Positions 17,800 to 27,866 of a stretch of 64,000 bases of DNA are shown here, in pieces (the first letter of the stretch is position 1; each line of letters starts with the position of its first letter). The notes under the pieces are model-generated. The model saw only the letters and a list, made by a program, of their open reading frames with translations. It searched no databases and had not been told where the DNA came from. The position numbers and the translations under genes are program-made. This DNA comes from Hyphomicrobiales bacterium (GTDB lineage Bacteria; Pseudomonadota; Alphaproteobacteria; Rickettsiales; JACKKO01): contig JACKKO010000002.1 in NCBI GenBank assembly GCA_024236395.1, forward strand, positions 1 through 64,000. Reading direction: 5' to 3'.

Positions 17800-18936
17800 A
17801 TGAATGGGGGCATGGTGGGTATACTGCTAAAAAGCGCTAAGTTCCTGGCACGGCCAGATATTTTCTTCCTGACGCTGGTCTGGATGATGCTGGTGCTGGT
17901 GCTTGGCACGCTGGAGCAGAAATACGCCGGACTTTACGCTGCACAGCAGAAATATTTCTCCGCATTTATCTTCTGGGAAGGCCCGGTGCCATTGCCGGCA
18001 GGGTATACGATCATCGGTATCGTGTCGCTTCAGCTTTTGTGCAAGCTACTGGTGGGCAGCCCGTGGCGCAGACAGGACGCGGGGATCATCATCGTCCATA
18101 TTGGTGCACTGCTCCTACTATTGGGCGCGGCACTTACCGCCTTCTTCAGCTATGAGGGCAATATGGTGCTGCATGAGGAGCAATCTGCCGATTATATCGC
18201 CGACTATTACGAACTGGAACTGGCCGTGGAAGACCCAGACATCTCCCCTCCCACACTCCTGGCACTCTTTGCGCACGATCAGCTCAAACGCCAGAAGCCT
18301 CTAAAGAATGCAACACTTCCGTTTACCATCACCCCGCAGGTCTTCTGCGAAAACTGCGCCATACAGGAGCGCGATGAAACTGCAGAAGAAACCACGCCAC
18401 GCCGGGGCATGGCCGCCCGGAAAATGGATATCCGCCCTATCCCCCTCAACCCGCAGGATAAAGACAACCGTCCCGGCATCCTGTTTAATGTTTCCGGCGC
18501 CAGCGAGGAACAGGATGGAAATTACATGAGCTTTGCCTTTATTCCCCGCCACCCCAAAATCACTGTGGATGGCAAAACCTACGCCATCATGCTGCGCCAT
18601 AAGCGCACACCACTTCCCTTCTCTATTACACTGAAGGACTTCCATAAAGAATACCATCCCGCCACCAATACCCCACGTGCCTACCGCTCGGATGTGTTGG
18701 TGAAAGACGGGGAATTGCAATGGGAAACCCGCATCGAGATGAATGAACCGCTGCGTTATAAAGGCTATACATTTTACCAGTCCGCCTTTGTGGTGGATGA
18801 AAGCGGGGAAGCATCCATTCTGGCGGTGGTACATAATGTCGGACGGATTTTCCCCTATGTTTCCAGTATTGTGATGTGTATTGGCTTGCTACTGCACCTG
18901 TTTATGCAGCTTCCCCGGCTGATAAGGAAATCCTGA
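17800..18936 (+). CDS. resB: Cytochrome c biogenesis protein ResB (Ccs1)
   Basis: A 378-residue ResB-family membrane protein: three membrane segments in the first 125 residues, a large periplasmic domain (about 130-335) ending in LRYKGYTFYQSAFV (a typical ResB signature), and a final membrane helix (345-370). With CcsA it carries haem across the membrane and attaches it to apocytochrome c (System II). Start is the ATG at 17800 or one four codons on (17812, after ATGGGGGC). It is two bases before ccsA and part of resB-ccsA-tlpA. Confidence 0.85.
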   Translation: MNGGMVGILLKSAKFLARPDIFFLTLVWMMLVLVLGTLEQKYAGLYAAQQKYFSAFIFWEGPVPLPAGYTIIGIVSLQLLCKLLVGSPWRRQDAGIIIVHIGALLLLLGAALTAFFSYEGNMVLHEEQSADYIADYYELELAVEDPDISPPTLLALFAHDQLKRQKPLKNATLPFTITPQVFCENCAIQERDETAEETTPRRGMAARKMDIRPIPLNPQDKDNRPGILFNVSGASEEQDGNYMSFAFIPRHPKITVDGKTYAIMLRHKRTPLPFSITLKDFHKEYHPATNTPRAYRSDVLVKDGELQWETRIEMNEPLRYKGYTFYQSAFVVDESGEASILAVVHNVGRIFPYVSSIVMCIGLLLHLFMQLPRLIRKS

Positions 18937-18937
18937 T

Positions 18938-20831
18938 ATGCGGCACATCCTGTTCACCTGCCTGACCCTGCTGCTGGCCTTCTCCGCCACCGCTGAGCCT
19001 TCTTCAGAAGCCCTGCCTGCGCTGGATTACGATGCTTTTCGTACATTACCGATATTACATGAAGGTCGCGTGAAACCACTGGATACCGTCGCCCGCGTCA
19101 GCTTGCAGAGCATTTATGGCAAGCAGCGCCTGCAGGGCCAGGATGCCATTGCCTGGCTGGCAGAATTGCTTTTTTCTCCGGAGAAAGCCTTTGAACGTCC
19201 GGTATTCAATATTCCCAACCCGGATGTCATCCATGGCCTGAACCTGGAAGCTAACCCGGAACATCATTACGCCTACACCGCCCTATCCCTGCCACTTCTG
19301 AAAAATCTGGGTACCTTGCGCCCCCTTTTAACTATCCCCGAAAAAGACCTGACGCTGGCACAACAGCAACTGGTGATGCTCTACTCCCAAATGCAGCTTT
19401 TTGGCCAGTTGGGCGCCAGCATGACCTCCACACTCCCCATCTTCACGCTGGAGGCACCGCTGGCGGAGAAACTGGATTTACCCGCAGATGTTCCCCTGCC
19501 CCATATGCAGTTGCAAAAAAAGCGCGATACTCCTGCTGAGGCTGGAGCAAGAAGTCGCCCGGAAACACGCGGGGGATGAAACACCCGTACTCAGCAACGA
19601 AGAATTAGATATTCTTCGTAATGGCCTGAAGTTGAAACAAATTGAGTCTGATTCCGATAATAATTTTCTACGCCTGATTCCCCCGCAATGGGAGCGTCAG
19701 CAGGAAGAATGGCTCTCCCCCTGGGCGGTCATTACCAGCGGCGAAGGCTCCCCGGAAACCGCGCGGCTGTTTGATCTGTGGACGGAACTGGCAGCGTATT
19801 ACCGCAAAGGCGATGCGTATGGATGGCAACAAGCCAGCCAGGCGCTATTGGCAGAAACCCTCAAAAGCGCTGGCCAGTACGCAGATGCCAATTTACTCCG
19901 GCTGGAAGTGTTGAAAAACCGCCTGCAACCCTTCACCCTCTCGCTGGCTGCCTATATCGCTGCATTCCTGCTATTACTGGCCAGTTTCATGGGGCGGCGC
20001 GCACTCCTGCAACGTTGCGCCTTTTGGTTACTGGCATCCGGTGCCACCATCCACGCGCTCGGCATCATTGCCCGTATTATGATTCTTCAGCGACCTCCGG
20101 TAGGAACTCTCTATGAGTCCGTGATCTGGGTGGGGCTGATTGCTGCACTCTTCGGGCTGATTCTGGAACGCCGCCGCCACAATGGCGCAGGGCTGCTGAT
20201 CGGCACACTGACTGGCGCAATTCTGCATATGGTCGGCTTCCGGCTGGGCAGCGATGGCGATACGATGGGCATGCTGATTGCTGTGTTGAATACGAATTTC
20301 TGGCTGACGACCCATGTACTGACCATTACGATTGGCTATGGCTGTTGCCTGGTGGGCGGGTTGCTTGGGCATCTTTACCTGCTGGCGTGCATCTTCCGTC
20401 CGGCAGCACGGACACTGCAGTTGGAACTTTATCGCAATATGCACGGTGTCACGCTGGTGGCGCTATTGTTTACCCTGATTGGCACTATCCTTGGTGGTAT
20501 CTGGGCGGATCAGTCCTGGGGACGTTTCTGGGGCTGGGATCCAAAGGAGAACGGCGCGTTACTGATTGTCCTCTGGCTTATCTGGCTGATGCATGGCCGA
20601 CTGGGCGGTATATTGCATGAGTTGGGCTACGCCATCGGTATGGTGTTTACCAATGTGACCGTGGCGCTTTCCTGGTTTGGCGTCAATCTGTTGAGCGTAG
20701 GCCTGCATTCCTATGGGTTTATTGATAGCGTCGCCTGGGGCCTGGGGATTTTCTGCACCGTGGAAACAGCCTTCGCACTCATCACACTAGCGCTGATTCG
20801 CAGCCGCAAAGGAAATGCCAATGAAGGCTAA
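18938..20831 (+). pseudogene. ccsA: Cytochrome c biogenesis protein CcsA, split by one frameshift
   Basis: Two overlapping frames make one CcsA. The first (18938-19579) has a signal peptide and the opening domain FRTLPILHEGRVKPLDTVAR seen in the large CcsA proteins. The second frame (from about 19512 to 20831) completes the extracytoplasmic domain. It then gives the multi-pass CcsA core with conserved His (ATIHALGIIARI, FWLTTHVLTITIGYG) and the haem-handling WWD-type motif WGRFWGWDPKENGALLIVLW. The break is at a run of seven A (19515-19521). Removing one A joins the frames into about 630 residues. As the carboxy half is intact, the gene may be functional in the cell if the extra A is an assembly error or is bypassed. 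Confidence 0.8.
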
Positions 20832-21402
20832 GATCTTCATATTATTGAGCATTCTTATAGCTTGCAGCATCGGTGTCTGGTGGGATATGCATAGCGCCCC
20901 GCCGGTGATTGCTCGTACAAAGACAGCCACCACAACTGCCCTCCCCGTGCCGGACATCACACTGCAAACGCTGGAAGGCCGTGCAGTCAGGCTGCTGGAT
21001 TACCAGGGGAAATTTGTTCTCTTGAATTTCTGGGCCACCTGGTGTGCCCCGTGTCTGAAGGAATTTCCTGCCATGCTGCGGCTGGTGGAGCAATACCCGG
21101 AATCGCTGGTGGTGCTGGCCGTGAGTGTGGATACGGACGCCACCGCCATTCCGCGCTTTCTCCGGCAGTTTGAGGCAACATCCCCTAACGCATTGAAGAG
21201 CCATAATCTTATCATCGCACATGATCCTAACCGTGCCATCGCGCAGGATGTCTTCCATACCGTCAAATTACCGGAAACCTACGTTATCGCGCCCGATCAG
21301 CGCATTATCCATAAGCTCATTGGCGCCGGCGATGATTGGGAAAACGGGGTGCTGGAAAGGATGATTGCAGTAAATCAGGGTAATCCACACTATAGTAAAT
21401 AA
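20815..21402 (+). CDS. TlpA/ResA-like thiol-disulfide oxidoreductase
   Basis: A 195-residue protein with a single amino-terminal membrane anchor (residues 5-24) and a periplasmic thioredoxin fold. The active site is FWATWCAPCLKEFPAM with the WCAPC pair, and a cis-Pro region is at VKLPETYVIAP. In System II such proteins keep the CxxCH cysteines of apocytochrome c reduced before haem attachment. It overlaps the end of ccsA by 17 bases; the start is the ATG at 20815 (after AAAGGAA) or the in-frame ATG at 20821. It is followed by a terminator. Confidence 0.85.
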   Translation: MPMKAKIFILLSILIACSIGVWWDMHSAPPVIARTKTATTTALPVPDITLQTLEGRAVRLLDYQGKFVLLNFWATWCAPCLKEFPAMLRLVEQYPESLVVLAVSVDTDATAIPRFLRQFEATSPNALKSHNLIIAHDPNRAIAQDVFHTVKLPETYVIAPDQRIIHKLIGAGDDWENGVLERMIAVNQGNPHYSK

Positions 21403-21447
21403 CGCTTGCATCACTCAGCAAAAAGCAGTATAAGCTCGGCCAGCGAA

Positions 21448-21469
21448 GGTGGGTTTTACCCGCCTTTTT
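21448..21469 (+). terminator. Terminator after the cytochrome c operon
   Basis: Stem GGTGGG / CCCGCC (one G-U pair) with loop TTTTA followed by TTTTT. It lies 24 bases before rimP. It could also act as a leader attenuator for the rimP operon if transcription starts upstream of it. Confidence 0.7.
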
Positions 21470-21492
21470 GTTTACCCAGCGATTAGCGCCAC

Positions 21493-22041
21493 ATGGAAAC
21501 ACCCACACAAAACGCCGCTTCCGCCGCCAGCCAAGAGACTGAGCAGGCTACAGACGGTGCACGTTTTGGCTCCCTGGAGGAGAAAGTGGCGAAAATCATC
21601 GCATCTTCGGTTGAAGGGCTGGGTTATACGCTTGTCCGTGTGCGTTATAGTGGCGGTGAGCATAAAACGCTGCAAATCATGGCGGAACGTGCCGATAACA
21701 CGGGCATGACCGTGGATGATTGCAGTCGCATCAGCCGGACGGTTTCCGCCCTGCTGGATGTGGAAGACCCCATCCCGGAAGGATACCGGCTGGAAATCAG
21801 CTCTCCCGGCATGGATCGGCCACTGGTACGGCCGGAGGATTTTGAACGGTTTGCTGGTCAGCCGGCAAAAATAACGGTGCGTCCTGCCATTGATGGCCGG
21901 AAGCACTTTAAAGGAATTTTGGACGGTTTTGAGGATAATGAAGTGCGACTCACCATTCAGGAAGGCAACGAAACCCTGACGATTGGTCTGCCTTATGCGC
22001 AGGTCAGCAATGCCCGCCTGAATATATCGGAGTCACTTTAA
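21493..22041 (+). CDS. rimP: Ribosome maturation factor RimP
   Basis: A 182-residue protein with the RimP signature LEISSPGMDRPLVRPEDFER and the preceding V-D-D-C-x-x-I-S-R pattern. The carboxy-terminal SH3-like part is residues about 115-180. RimP helps assemble the 30S subunit. The first 30 residues are low-complexity and extend beyond the usual 150-residue length. It is the first gene of the rimP-nusA-infB-rbfA-truB-rpsO-pnp cluster. Confidence 0.92.
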   Translation: METPTQNAASAASQETEQATDGARFGSLEEKVAKIIASSVEGLGYTLVRVRYSGGEHKTLQIMAERADNTGMTVDDCSRISRTVSALLDVEDPIPEGYRLEISSPGMDRPLVRPEDFERFAGQPAKITVRPAIDGRKHFKGILDGFEDNEVRLTIQEGNETLTIGLPYAQVSNARLNISESL

Positions 22042-22082
22042 TAAATTAAACGTTAAGGATAACACTTAAGAAGGACAGAACG

Positions 22083-23636
22083 ATGGTAAGTAATTTTGCA
22101 ATTATGGGGAATGTTGAAATTCTGCAAGTGGCAGAAGCCGTCGCCCGTGAAAAAGGGCTGCAGAAAGAAACGGTCATCGAGGCACTGGAACAGGCGATCC
22201 AGAGTGCTGGACGCAAAAAATACGGCCACGAAAACGAAATTCGTGCGGAAATTGACCGCAAAAGTGGTGCCATCCAGCTGTTCCGTGAACGTACCGTGGT
22301 AGAAACCGTAGAAAATGCCGGCGCGGAAATCACCGTTGCCGATGCCAAGCACAGTAAGGAAGATGCCGCACTGGGTGACGTCATTCGCGAGCCACTGCCC
22401 CCGATTGAATTTGGGCGTGTTGTCTCGCAAGCCGCCAAGCAGGTGATTATGCAAAAAGTGCGTGATGCCGAGCGTGACAAGCAGTTTGACGACTTCAAAG
22501 ACCGCATCGGTGAAATTGTGAATGGCGTCGTGAAGCGTATTGAATACGGTAACCTGATCGTGGATTTCGGTAAAACCGAAACCATGCTGCGGCGTGAAGA
22601 CCTGATCCCACGGGAGATTTTCCGCCCGGGCGACCGTATCCGTGCCTATATCGTGGATGTCCGCCGCGAAAATAAAGGGCCGCAGATTTTCCTGTCGCGT
22701 ACCCACCCGGATTTCCTGGCCGAGTTGTTCCGTCAGGAAGTGCCGGAAATCTACGATGGCGTGATTACCATTAAGGGCGTTGCCCGTGATCCGGGTAGCC
22801 GCGCCAAAATTGCAATTTACTCCTCCGATTCCAGCATTGACCCGGTAGGGGCATGCGTGGGGATGCGTGGTTCCCGCGTGCAGGCCGTGGTTAACGAGCT
22901 ACAAGGCGAACGTATTGATATCGTGCAATGGTCCCCGGATGTGGCCACCTTCCTGGTGAACGCCCTTTCCCCGGCAGAAGCCAGTAAGATCGTCATTGAT
23001 GAAGATAATGAGCGCATTGAAGTCGTGGTGCCGGATGACCAGCTCAGCCTGGCGATTGGTCGTCGCGGGCAAAATGTTCGCCTGGCCTCGCAACTGGTCG
23101 GCTGGAACATTGATGTCATGACAGAAGACGAAGAATCAAAACGCCGTCTGGAAGAATTCAACCGCCTGACTGCCCTCTTTGTCGATGCCTTGAACGTAGA
23201 AGAAGTGATTGCCCACCTGCTGGTAACCGAAGGCTTCAAAACGGTGGATGAAGTTGCCTATGTACCAATTGAAGACCTGGCCAGTATCGAAGGATTTGAT
23301 GAAGACGTTGCCACCGAGTTGCGGGAGCGCGCCCTTGCCTACATGGAAGAAAAGCGTGCCACGATTGAAAAACGTCTGAAAGAGTTGGATGTAGCCAGCG
23401 ATGTATTGACTCTACCGGGTATGACCGTAGAACTTATGCTGCCGCTAGCAGAAAAAGGCTTCAAAACCCGTGATGATCTGGGCGATCTATCCCGTGATGA
23501 ATTCAAGGAAATCATTCCCTCTTCCGGTAAGAGAGATGATGAAATTGATGAGATGATCATGGCTGCCCGAGCGCATTGGTTCTCCGAAGAGGAGAATACT
23601 GATGATAAAAAAGAAGAAAAAGCTGCTCAGGGGTAA
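22083..23636 (+). CDS. nusA: Transcription termination/antitermination factor NusA
   Basis: A 517-residue NusA: amino-terminal RNA-polymerase-binding domain (residues 8-135), S1 domain (about 140-205, [20 protein letters not shown]), and two KH domains ([20 protein letters not shown] and [18 protein letters not shown]). Two acidic helix-hairpin-helix repeats follow at about 360-500. NusA binds RNA polymerase and modulates pausing, termination and antitermination. AGAAGGACAGAACG precedes the ATG. The usual small ylxR gene is missing between nusA and infB. Confidence 0.96.
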   Translation: MVSNFAIMGNVEILQVAEAVAREKGLQKETVIEALEQAIQSAGRKKYGHENEIRAEIDRKSGAIQLFRERTVVETVENAGAEITVADAKHSKEDAALGDVIREPLPPIEFGRVVSQAAKQVIMQKVRDAERDKQFDDFKDRIGEIVNGVVKRIEYGNLIVDFGKTETMLRREDLIPREIFRPGDRIRAYIVDVRRENKGPQIFLSRTHPDFLAELFRQEVPEIYDGVITIKGVARDPGSRAKIAIYSSDSSIDPVGACVGMRGSRVQAVVNELQGERIDIVQWSPDVATFLVNALSPAEASKIVIDEDNERIEVVVPDDQLSLAIGRRGQNVRLASQLVGWNIDVMTEDEESKRRLEEFNRLTALFVDALNVEEVIAHLLVTEGFKTVDEVAYVPIEDLASIEGFDEDVATELRERALAYMEEKRATIEKRLKELDVASDVLTLPGMTVELMLPLAEKGFKTRDDLGDLSRDEFKEIIPSSGKRDDEIDEMIMAARAHWFSEEENTDDKKEEKAAQG

Positions 23637-23689
23637 TTGCTTCTGTTACCGTTTGCTGTTACCCTGCCGCCAACCAACTATAGAGAATT

Positions 23690-26116
23690 ATGAGCGATAA
23701 TAAAGACGATAAGAAAAAACCTGTACTGAAGATGGGACGCCCCTCTTCCCTGCAACTGACCAAAACGGTGGAGACAGGTAAGGTACAGCAAAATATTTCA
23801 CGTGGACGCTCCAAAACCATCATGGTGGAGGTGCGCAAAACCCGTACGTTCTCCCGTGATCAGGAAGGACGGATGGTGGCAGAAAGTAAAAAGCCACTCA
23901 CCGAGGTCGTGGAAGCACCCTCTTCTGGTGATGGCTTGACCGAAGAAGAGCGTAACGCACGTCTGCGCGCACTTAAAGAATCGGGAGAAAAAAGCCCTCA
24001 ACGCCCTGCAGCGGAAGAAACGTTCCAGGCTAAAGCGGTCAGTAAACCTAAAAAAGCACCCCCACCACCAACAGAAGAGCCTCCGGCCAAGGCAAAAGAA
24101 GAAAAACATAAGACAAAACAACAGCCCGCTATTGCTGAAAAGAAACGCTTTGAAGAAGAGCGGCCACAGGGAAAACCCAAACCAGAACGTCAGGAAAAGA
24201 AACGCTACAGTAAATTGACACTGGCCAATGCGATGGAACAGGAAGAACGCATCCGTAGCCTTTCCTCCATACGCCGCGCCCGCGAGAAAGCTAAGCGGGC
24301 AGAGCATAGTGCTGGTTCACAGGAAGATAAATTTATTGCCCGTGAAGTTGTGGTACCAGAAACCATTACGGTACAGGAACTGGCCAACCGTATGGCGGTA
24401 CGCGGTGTGGATGTTGTGAAAGAGCTGATGAAGCTGGGCATCATGGCCACTGTGAACCAGACCATTGACGCCGATACTGCCGAACTTCTGGTTTCTGAAT
24501 TTGGCCACAAGATCAAACGTGTCACTGAAGCGGACGTCGAAAACGTTCTGTTAGGGGATGGGGAAGAAGCAGAAGAGAACCTAAAACCTCGTCCACCGGT
24601 GGTAACCATCATGGGGCATGTTGACCATGGGAAGACCACGTTATTGGACGCCCTCCGCACTACGGATGTTGCTGCTGGCGAAGCTGGTGGGATTACACAG
24701 CATATCGGAGCCTACCAGGTAGAGCTACAGTCGGGTCAGCATATTACCTTCCTGGATACACCAGGCCACGCAGCATTTACCGCCATGCGTGCCCGCGGAG
24801 CAAAAGTGACAGATATCGTAGTGCTGGTCGTGGCAGCCGATGATAGCATTATGCCGCAAACGGAAGAAGCCATCAGCCATGCAAAAGCAGCGGAAGTCCC
24901 GATTATCGTGGCGATTAATAAGATCGACAAGCCCGATGCAGATCCCAAGAAAGTCAAAGACGCCCTTCTCGCCTATGAGCTAATCCCCGAAGATTTGGGT
25001 GGTGATACCATGGTAGCGGAAGTATCTGCGCTGCAAAAGCTGAACCTGGATAAACTGGAAGAAGCAATCCTGCTACAAGCAGAGGTATTGGAATTAAAGG
25101 CTAATCCGAATCGTAAAGCCGCAGGCTATGTCATTGAAGCCAAGGTAGATAAGGGCAAAGGAAACGTGGCAACCCTGCTGGTGCAGAAAGGCACCCTGCG
25201 CCCCGGTGATATTGTGGTGGCAGGAATGGCATGGGGTAAAATACGCCAGATTGCTGATGATAAAGGTAATATACTGGAAGAAGCTGGTCCCGCCACGCCT
25301 GTAGAAATTCAGGGGCTGAACAGCCTGCCCGAAGCCGGTGATGTATTTGCTATTACCGACACAGAGAAACAGGCACGTGAAATTACCGAATTCCGCCAGA
25401 AGAAACTACGCGATGTCAAAGCCGCAGATAACATGAAACGCCTGGATACACTCTTCCAGCAGAAAGCGGACAAGAAAGAATTGACCATAATCGTTAAAGG
25501 AGATGTACAAGGTTCTGTGGAAGCAATCTGTGGCAGCCTTGAAAAACTTGGCACAGATGAAGTATCTGTCAAACCAGTACACTCGGCCGCGGGTGCAATC
25601 TCGGAGTCCGATATCATGCTGGCAAAAACGACCAATGCCCTGATTGTTGGCTTTAATGTGCGCGCTACAGCAAAAGCGAAAGAACTGGCATCACAGGAAA
25701 ATATCGATCTCCGCTATTATTCGGTTATCTACGACCTGGTGGATGATGTGAAAGCCCTGCTAACAGGCATGCTGGCACCGAAGATCCGCGAGGAATTCCT
25801 CGGCAACGCGGAAATTCTTGAAGCCTTCAAAATCTCCAAAGTGGGTAAAGTGGCCGGTTGTAAAGTCACAGAAGGCAGTGTCAAACGCGGTGCGAAAGTC
25901 CGCCTCATCCGTGATGGCGTGGTGGTTCATGAGGGGCTGCTCCGTACCCTTAAGCGCTTCAAGGATGAAGTGGCTGAGGTCAAGGAAGGTACTGAATGCG
26001 GTATGGCCTTTGAAAATTATGATAATATTCAGCCCGGCGATATCATCGAAGCGTTCGAGATTATTGAAGAGAAACAAACGCTTGCAGAATCTGCCAACGC
26101 AAGCGTTAATGCATAA
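23690..26116 (+). CDS. infB: Translation initiation factor IF-2
   Basis: An 808-residue IF-2. The amino-terminal region has the alphaproteobacterial [18 protein letters not shown] motif and a Lys/Glu-rich linker. The IF2_N helical subdomain is at about 225-280. The GTPase domain starts at about residue 304 with G1 [16 protein letters not shown], then G3 DTPGHAAF and G4 NKIDKPD. Domains II-IV follow ([14 protein letters not shown]). It brings fMet-tRNA to the 30S subunit. It begins 53 bases after nusA and ends 11 bases before rbfA. Confidence 0.97.
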   Translation: MSDNKDDKKKPVLKMGRPSSLQLTKTVETGKVQQNISRGRSKTIMVEVRKTRTFSRDQEGRMVAESKKPLTEVVEAPSSGDGLTEEERNARLRALKESGEKSPQRPAAEETFQAKAVSKPKKAPPPPTEEPPAKAKEEKHKTKQQPAIAEKKRFEEERPQGKPKPERQEKKRYSKLTLANAMEQEERIRSLSSIRRAREKAKRAEHSAGSQEDKFIAREVVVPETITVQELANRMAVRGVDVVKELMKLGIMATVNQTIDADTAELLVSEFGHKIKRVTEADVENVLLGDGEEAEENLKPRPPVVTIMGHVDHGKTTLLDALRTTDVAAGEAGGITQHIGAYQVELQSGQHITFLDTPGHAAFTAMRARGAKVTDIVVLVVAADDSIMPQTEEAISHAKAAEVPIIVAINKIDKPDADPKKVKDALLAYELIPEDLGGDTMVAEVSALQKLNLDKLEEAILLQAEVLELKANPNRKAAGYVIEAKVDKGKGNVATLLVQKGTLRPGDIVVAGMAWGKIRQIADDKGNILEEAGPATPVEIQGLNSLPEAGDVFAITDTEKQAREITEFRQKKLRDVKAADNMKRLDTLFQQKADKKELTIIVKGDVQGSVEAICGSLEKLGTDEVSVKPVHSAAGAISESDIMLAKTTNALIVGFNVRATAKAKELASQENIDLRYYSVIYDLVDDVKALLTGMLAPKIREEFLGNAEILEAFKISKVGKVAGCKVTEGSVKRGAKVRLIRDGVVVHEGLLRTLKRFKDEVAEVKEGTECGMAFENYDNIQPGDIIEAFEIIEEKQTLAESANASVNA

Positions 26117-26127
26117 GGTGGTCTGCC

Positions 26128-26538
26128 ATGGCACATCACAACAGCGGGAAAACGCGCAGTAAGCGCCAATTACAAGTCGGAGAAATGCTAAAGCAGGTGC
26201 TGGCGGAAAAATTCTCCCGTGGGGAGTTTTATAATAGCGAAGATGGCAATGGCAGCTTTCCCCCATTAACTATCACCGAAGTCCGTGTTAGTCCGGATTT
26301 GCGTAATGCTACAGTGTTTGTGATGCCATTGGCAGGCAAAGACCAGCAACCGGTTCTGGAAAGCCTGAACCGCATTGACCCACAAATCCGCAGGGAACTC
26401 TCCGGCAAATTACGTCTGAAATTCCTACCCCACTTTTCCTTCCGTTTGGATGATACCTACGATCGTGCGGCCCGCATGGAAACGCTGTTCAAGCAATCCC
26501 ATGCGCTGGAAGATGCTTCGCCTGACACACAGGACTAA
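26128..26538 (+). CDS. rbfA: 30S ribosome-binding factor RbfA
   Basis: A 136-residue KH-like protein with the RbfA patterns TITEVRVSPDLRNATVFVMP and LKFLPHFSFRLDDTYDRAA. It binds the 5' helix of 16S rRNA during late 30S maturation and cold adaptation. It sits 11 bases after infB and 14 before truB, the standard order. Confidence 0.95.
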   Translation: MAHHNSGKTRSKRQLQVGEMLKQVLAEKFSRGEFYNSEDGNGSFPPLTITEVRVSPDLRNATVFVMPLAGKDQQPVLESLNRIDPQIRRELSGKLRLKFLPHFSFRLDDTYDRAARMETLFKQSHALEDASPDTQD

Positions 26539-26552
26539 CCACGAAGATCACT

Positions 26553-27470
26553 GTGAACACACCCCTAATCCATGGCTGGTTGGTACTGGATAAGCCGGTT
26601 GGCATCTCCTCTGCCAAGGCCATTGCCATTGCCCGCAGGCTATTCAAAACCAAAAAAGCCGGGCATACCGGCACTCTGGACCCGGCTGCCAGCGGCGTAC
26701 TTCCAATAGCATTCGGCGAAGCCACCAAAACCATCCCGTTTATTAACAACACAAATAAATCCTATGAATTCAGTGCGTTCTTTGGAAAATCCACCCATAC
26801 GGATGATACCGAGGGCGAGATATTAAAAACCTCCCCACACCGGCCCACCCAGGCGGATATACTGACCGCCCTGCCCCACTTTACCGGCACCATCCAGCAA
26901 ATACCCCCGGCGGTCTCGGCTATCAAAATTGGCGGACAGCGGGCCTATGCCCTAACCCGAAGTGGAAAAACGCCGGAAATGCAGCCACGTAGCGTCACCA
27001 TTCAACACCTGGAACTGCGGGAAATGCCCTCTCCCGATGAGGCTATTATGGCGGTAGACTGCACCTCAGGCACCTATGTACGCTCCCTGGCACGTGATTT
27101 AGGGCACCATTTGGGCACGTGCGCCCATGCGGGGAATATTCGTCGTACCCGTTCCGGAGGTTTTTCACTTAACGACACGATTTCACTGGAAAAGCTGGAG
27201 TCAATGGTGCATAATGCGCCCTCTTTTGAGGAAGTGCAGCGGATTGTGCTTCCCCTGACTGCACCGCTGGACGGCATCCCGGTAGTGCGGATTACGGAAA
27301 ATGAAGGTGCTCGGTTAAAACAAGGACAAACGGTACGGCTCCATACGCCGTTACCTTATGATCATGCTTCTGTTACAACCGTATGCGCTGAATATGCCGG
27401 TAATGCCATTGCATTATGTGCGTATCAGCCTCCCTTCCTCAAACCGCTGCGGGTGTTTAATTTAATATAA
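26553..27470 (+). CDS. truB: tRNA pseudouridine-55 synthase TruB
   Basis: A 305-residue TruB with the motif WLVLDKPVGISS near the start and the catalytic Asp43 in GHTGTLDPAASGVLPI. The later RNA-binding patterns are AVSAIKIGGQRAYALTRSG and CTSGTYVRSLARDLG. It forms pseudouridine 55 in the T loop of tRNAs. The start is a GTG. A PUA-like carboxy-terminal part follows at about 235-305. Confidence 0.95.
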   Translation: MNTPLIHGWLVLDKPVGISSAKAIAIARRLFKTKKAGHTGTLDPAASGVLPIAFGEATKTIPFINNTNKSYEFSAFFGKSTHTDDTEGEILKTSPHRPTQADILTALPHFTGTIQQIPPAVSAIKIGGQRAYALTRSGKTPEMQPRSVTIQHLELREMPSPDEAIMAVDCTSGTYVRSLARDLGHHLGTCAHAGNIRRTRSGGFSLNDTISLEKLESMVHNAPSFEEVQRIVLPLTAPLDGIPVVRITENEGARLKQGQTVRLHTPLPYDHASVTTVCAEYAGNAIALCAYQPPFLKPLRVFNLI

Positions 27471-27482
27471 GGAGAGAGAACG

Positions 27483-27752
27483 ATGTCGATTACGGCTAAG
27501 CGTAAACAGGAAGTCATTAAAGAATTTGCGAAGAAAGATAAAGATACCGGCTCCACAGAGGTGCAATGCGCCATCCTGACAGAGCGGATCAATAATCTGA
27601 CGGAGCACTTAAAAATCAACAAGAAAGACCATCATTCCCGTCGTGGACTGCTGGTTCTGGTTGGTCGCCGTCGTAACCTGCTGAACTATCTTAGAAACCA
27701 GGATAGCGCACGTTATGAAGCACTGATCGGCAAGTTGGGTCTGCGTAAATAA
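27483..27752 (+). CDS. rpsO: 30S ribosomal protein S15
   Basis: An 89-residue S15, typical length, with [39 protein letters not shown] and the end [24 protein letters not shown] precedes the ATG. It binds the central domain of 16S rRNA. It lies upstream of pnp as in most proteobacteria. Confidence 0.97.
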   Translation: MSITAKRKQEVIKEFAKKDKDTGSTEVQCAILTERINNLTEHLKINKKDHHSRRGLLVLVGRRRNLLNYLRNQDSARYEALIGKLGLRK

Positions 27753-27782
27753 GCATTTCTGCTTATAACGTGTGACATGTCA

Positions 27783-27805
27783 GGGGCAGGCATAGGGTCT
27801 GCCCC
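27783..27805 (+). promoter_or_regulatory. Stem-loop between rpsO and pnp
   Basis: A perfect 7-bp stem GGGGCAG / CTGCCCC with a nine-base loop and no T run, in the 114-base leader of pnp. In Escherichia coli the rpsO-pnp leader holds a hairpin cut by RNase III through which PNPase represses its own synthesis; position suggests a similar role here. Confidence 0.5.
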
Positions 27806-27866
27806 GGCACACCATCTGGCAAGCGGCAGTTGGAAGAAGAAACAAACGATAGGATAGGAAAAGAAT

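Noticed and set aside
19514..19540. A-AAA-AAG slippery heptamer in ccsA as a programmed -1 frameshift
   Set aside because: The heptamer is in the right phase, but the -1 frame stops after about five codons; the rest of CcsA is in the +1 frame.
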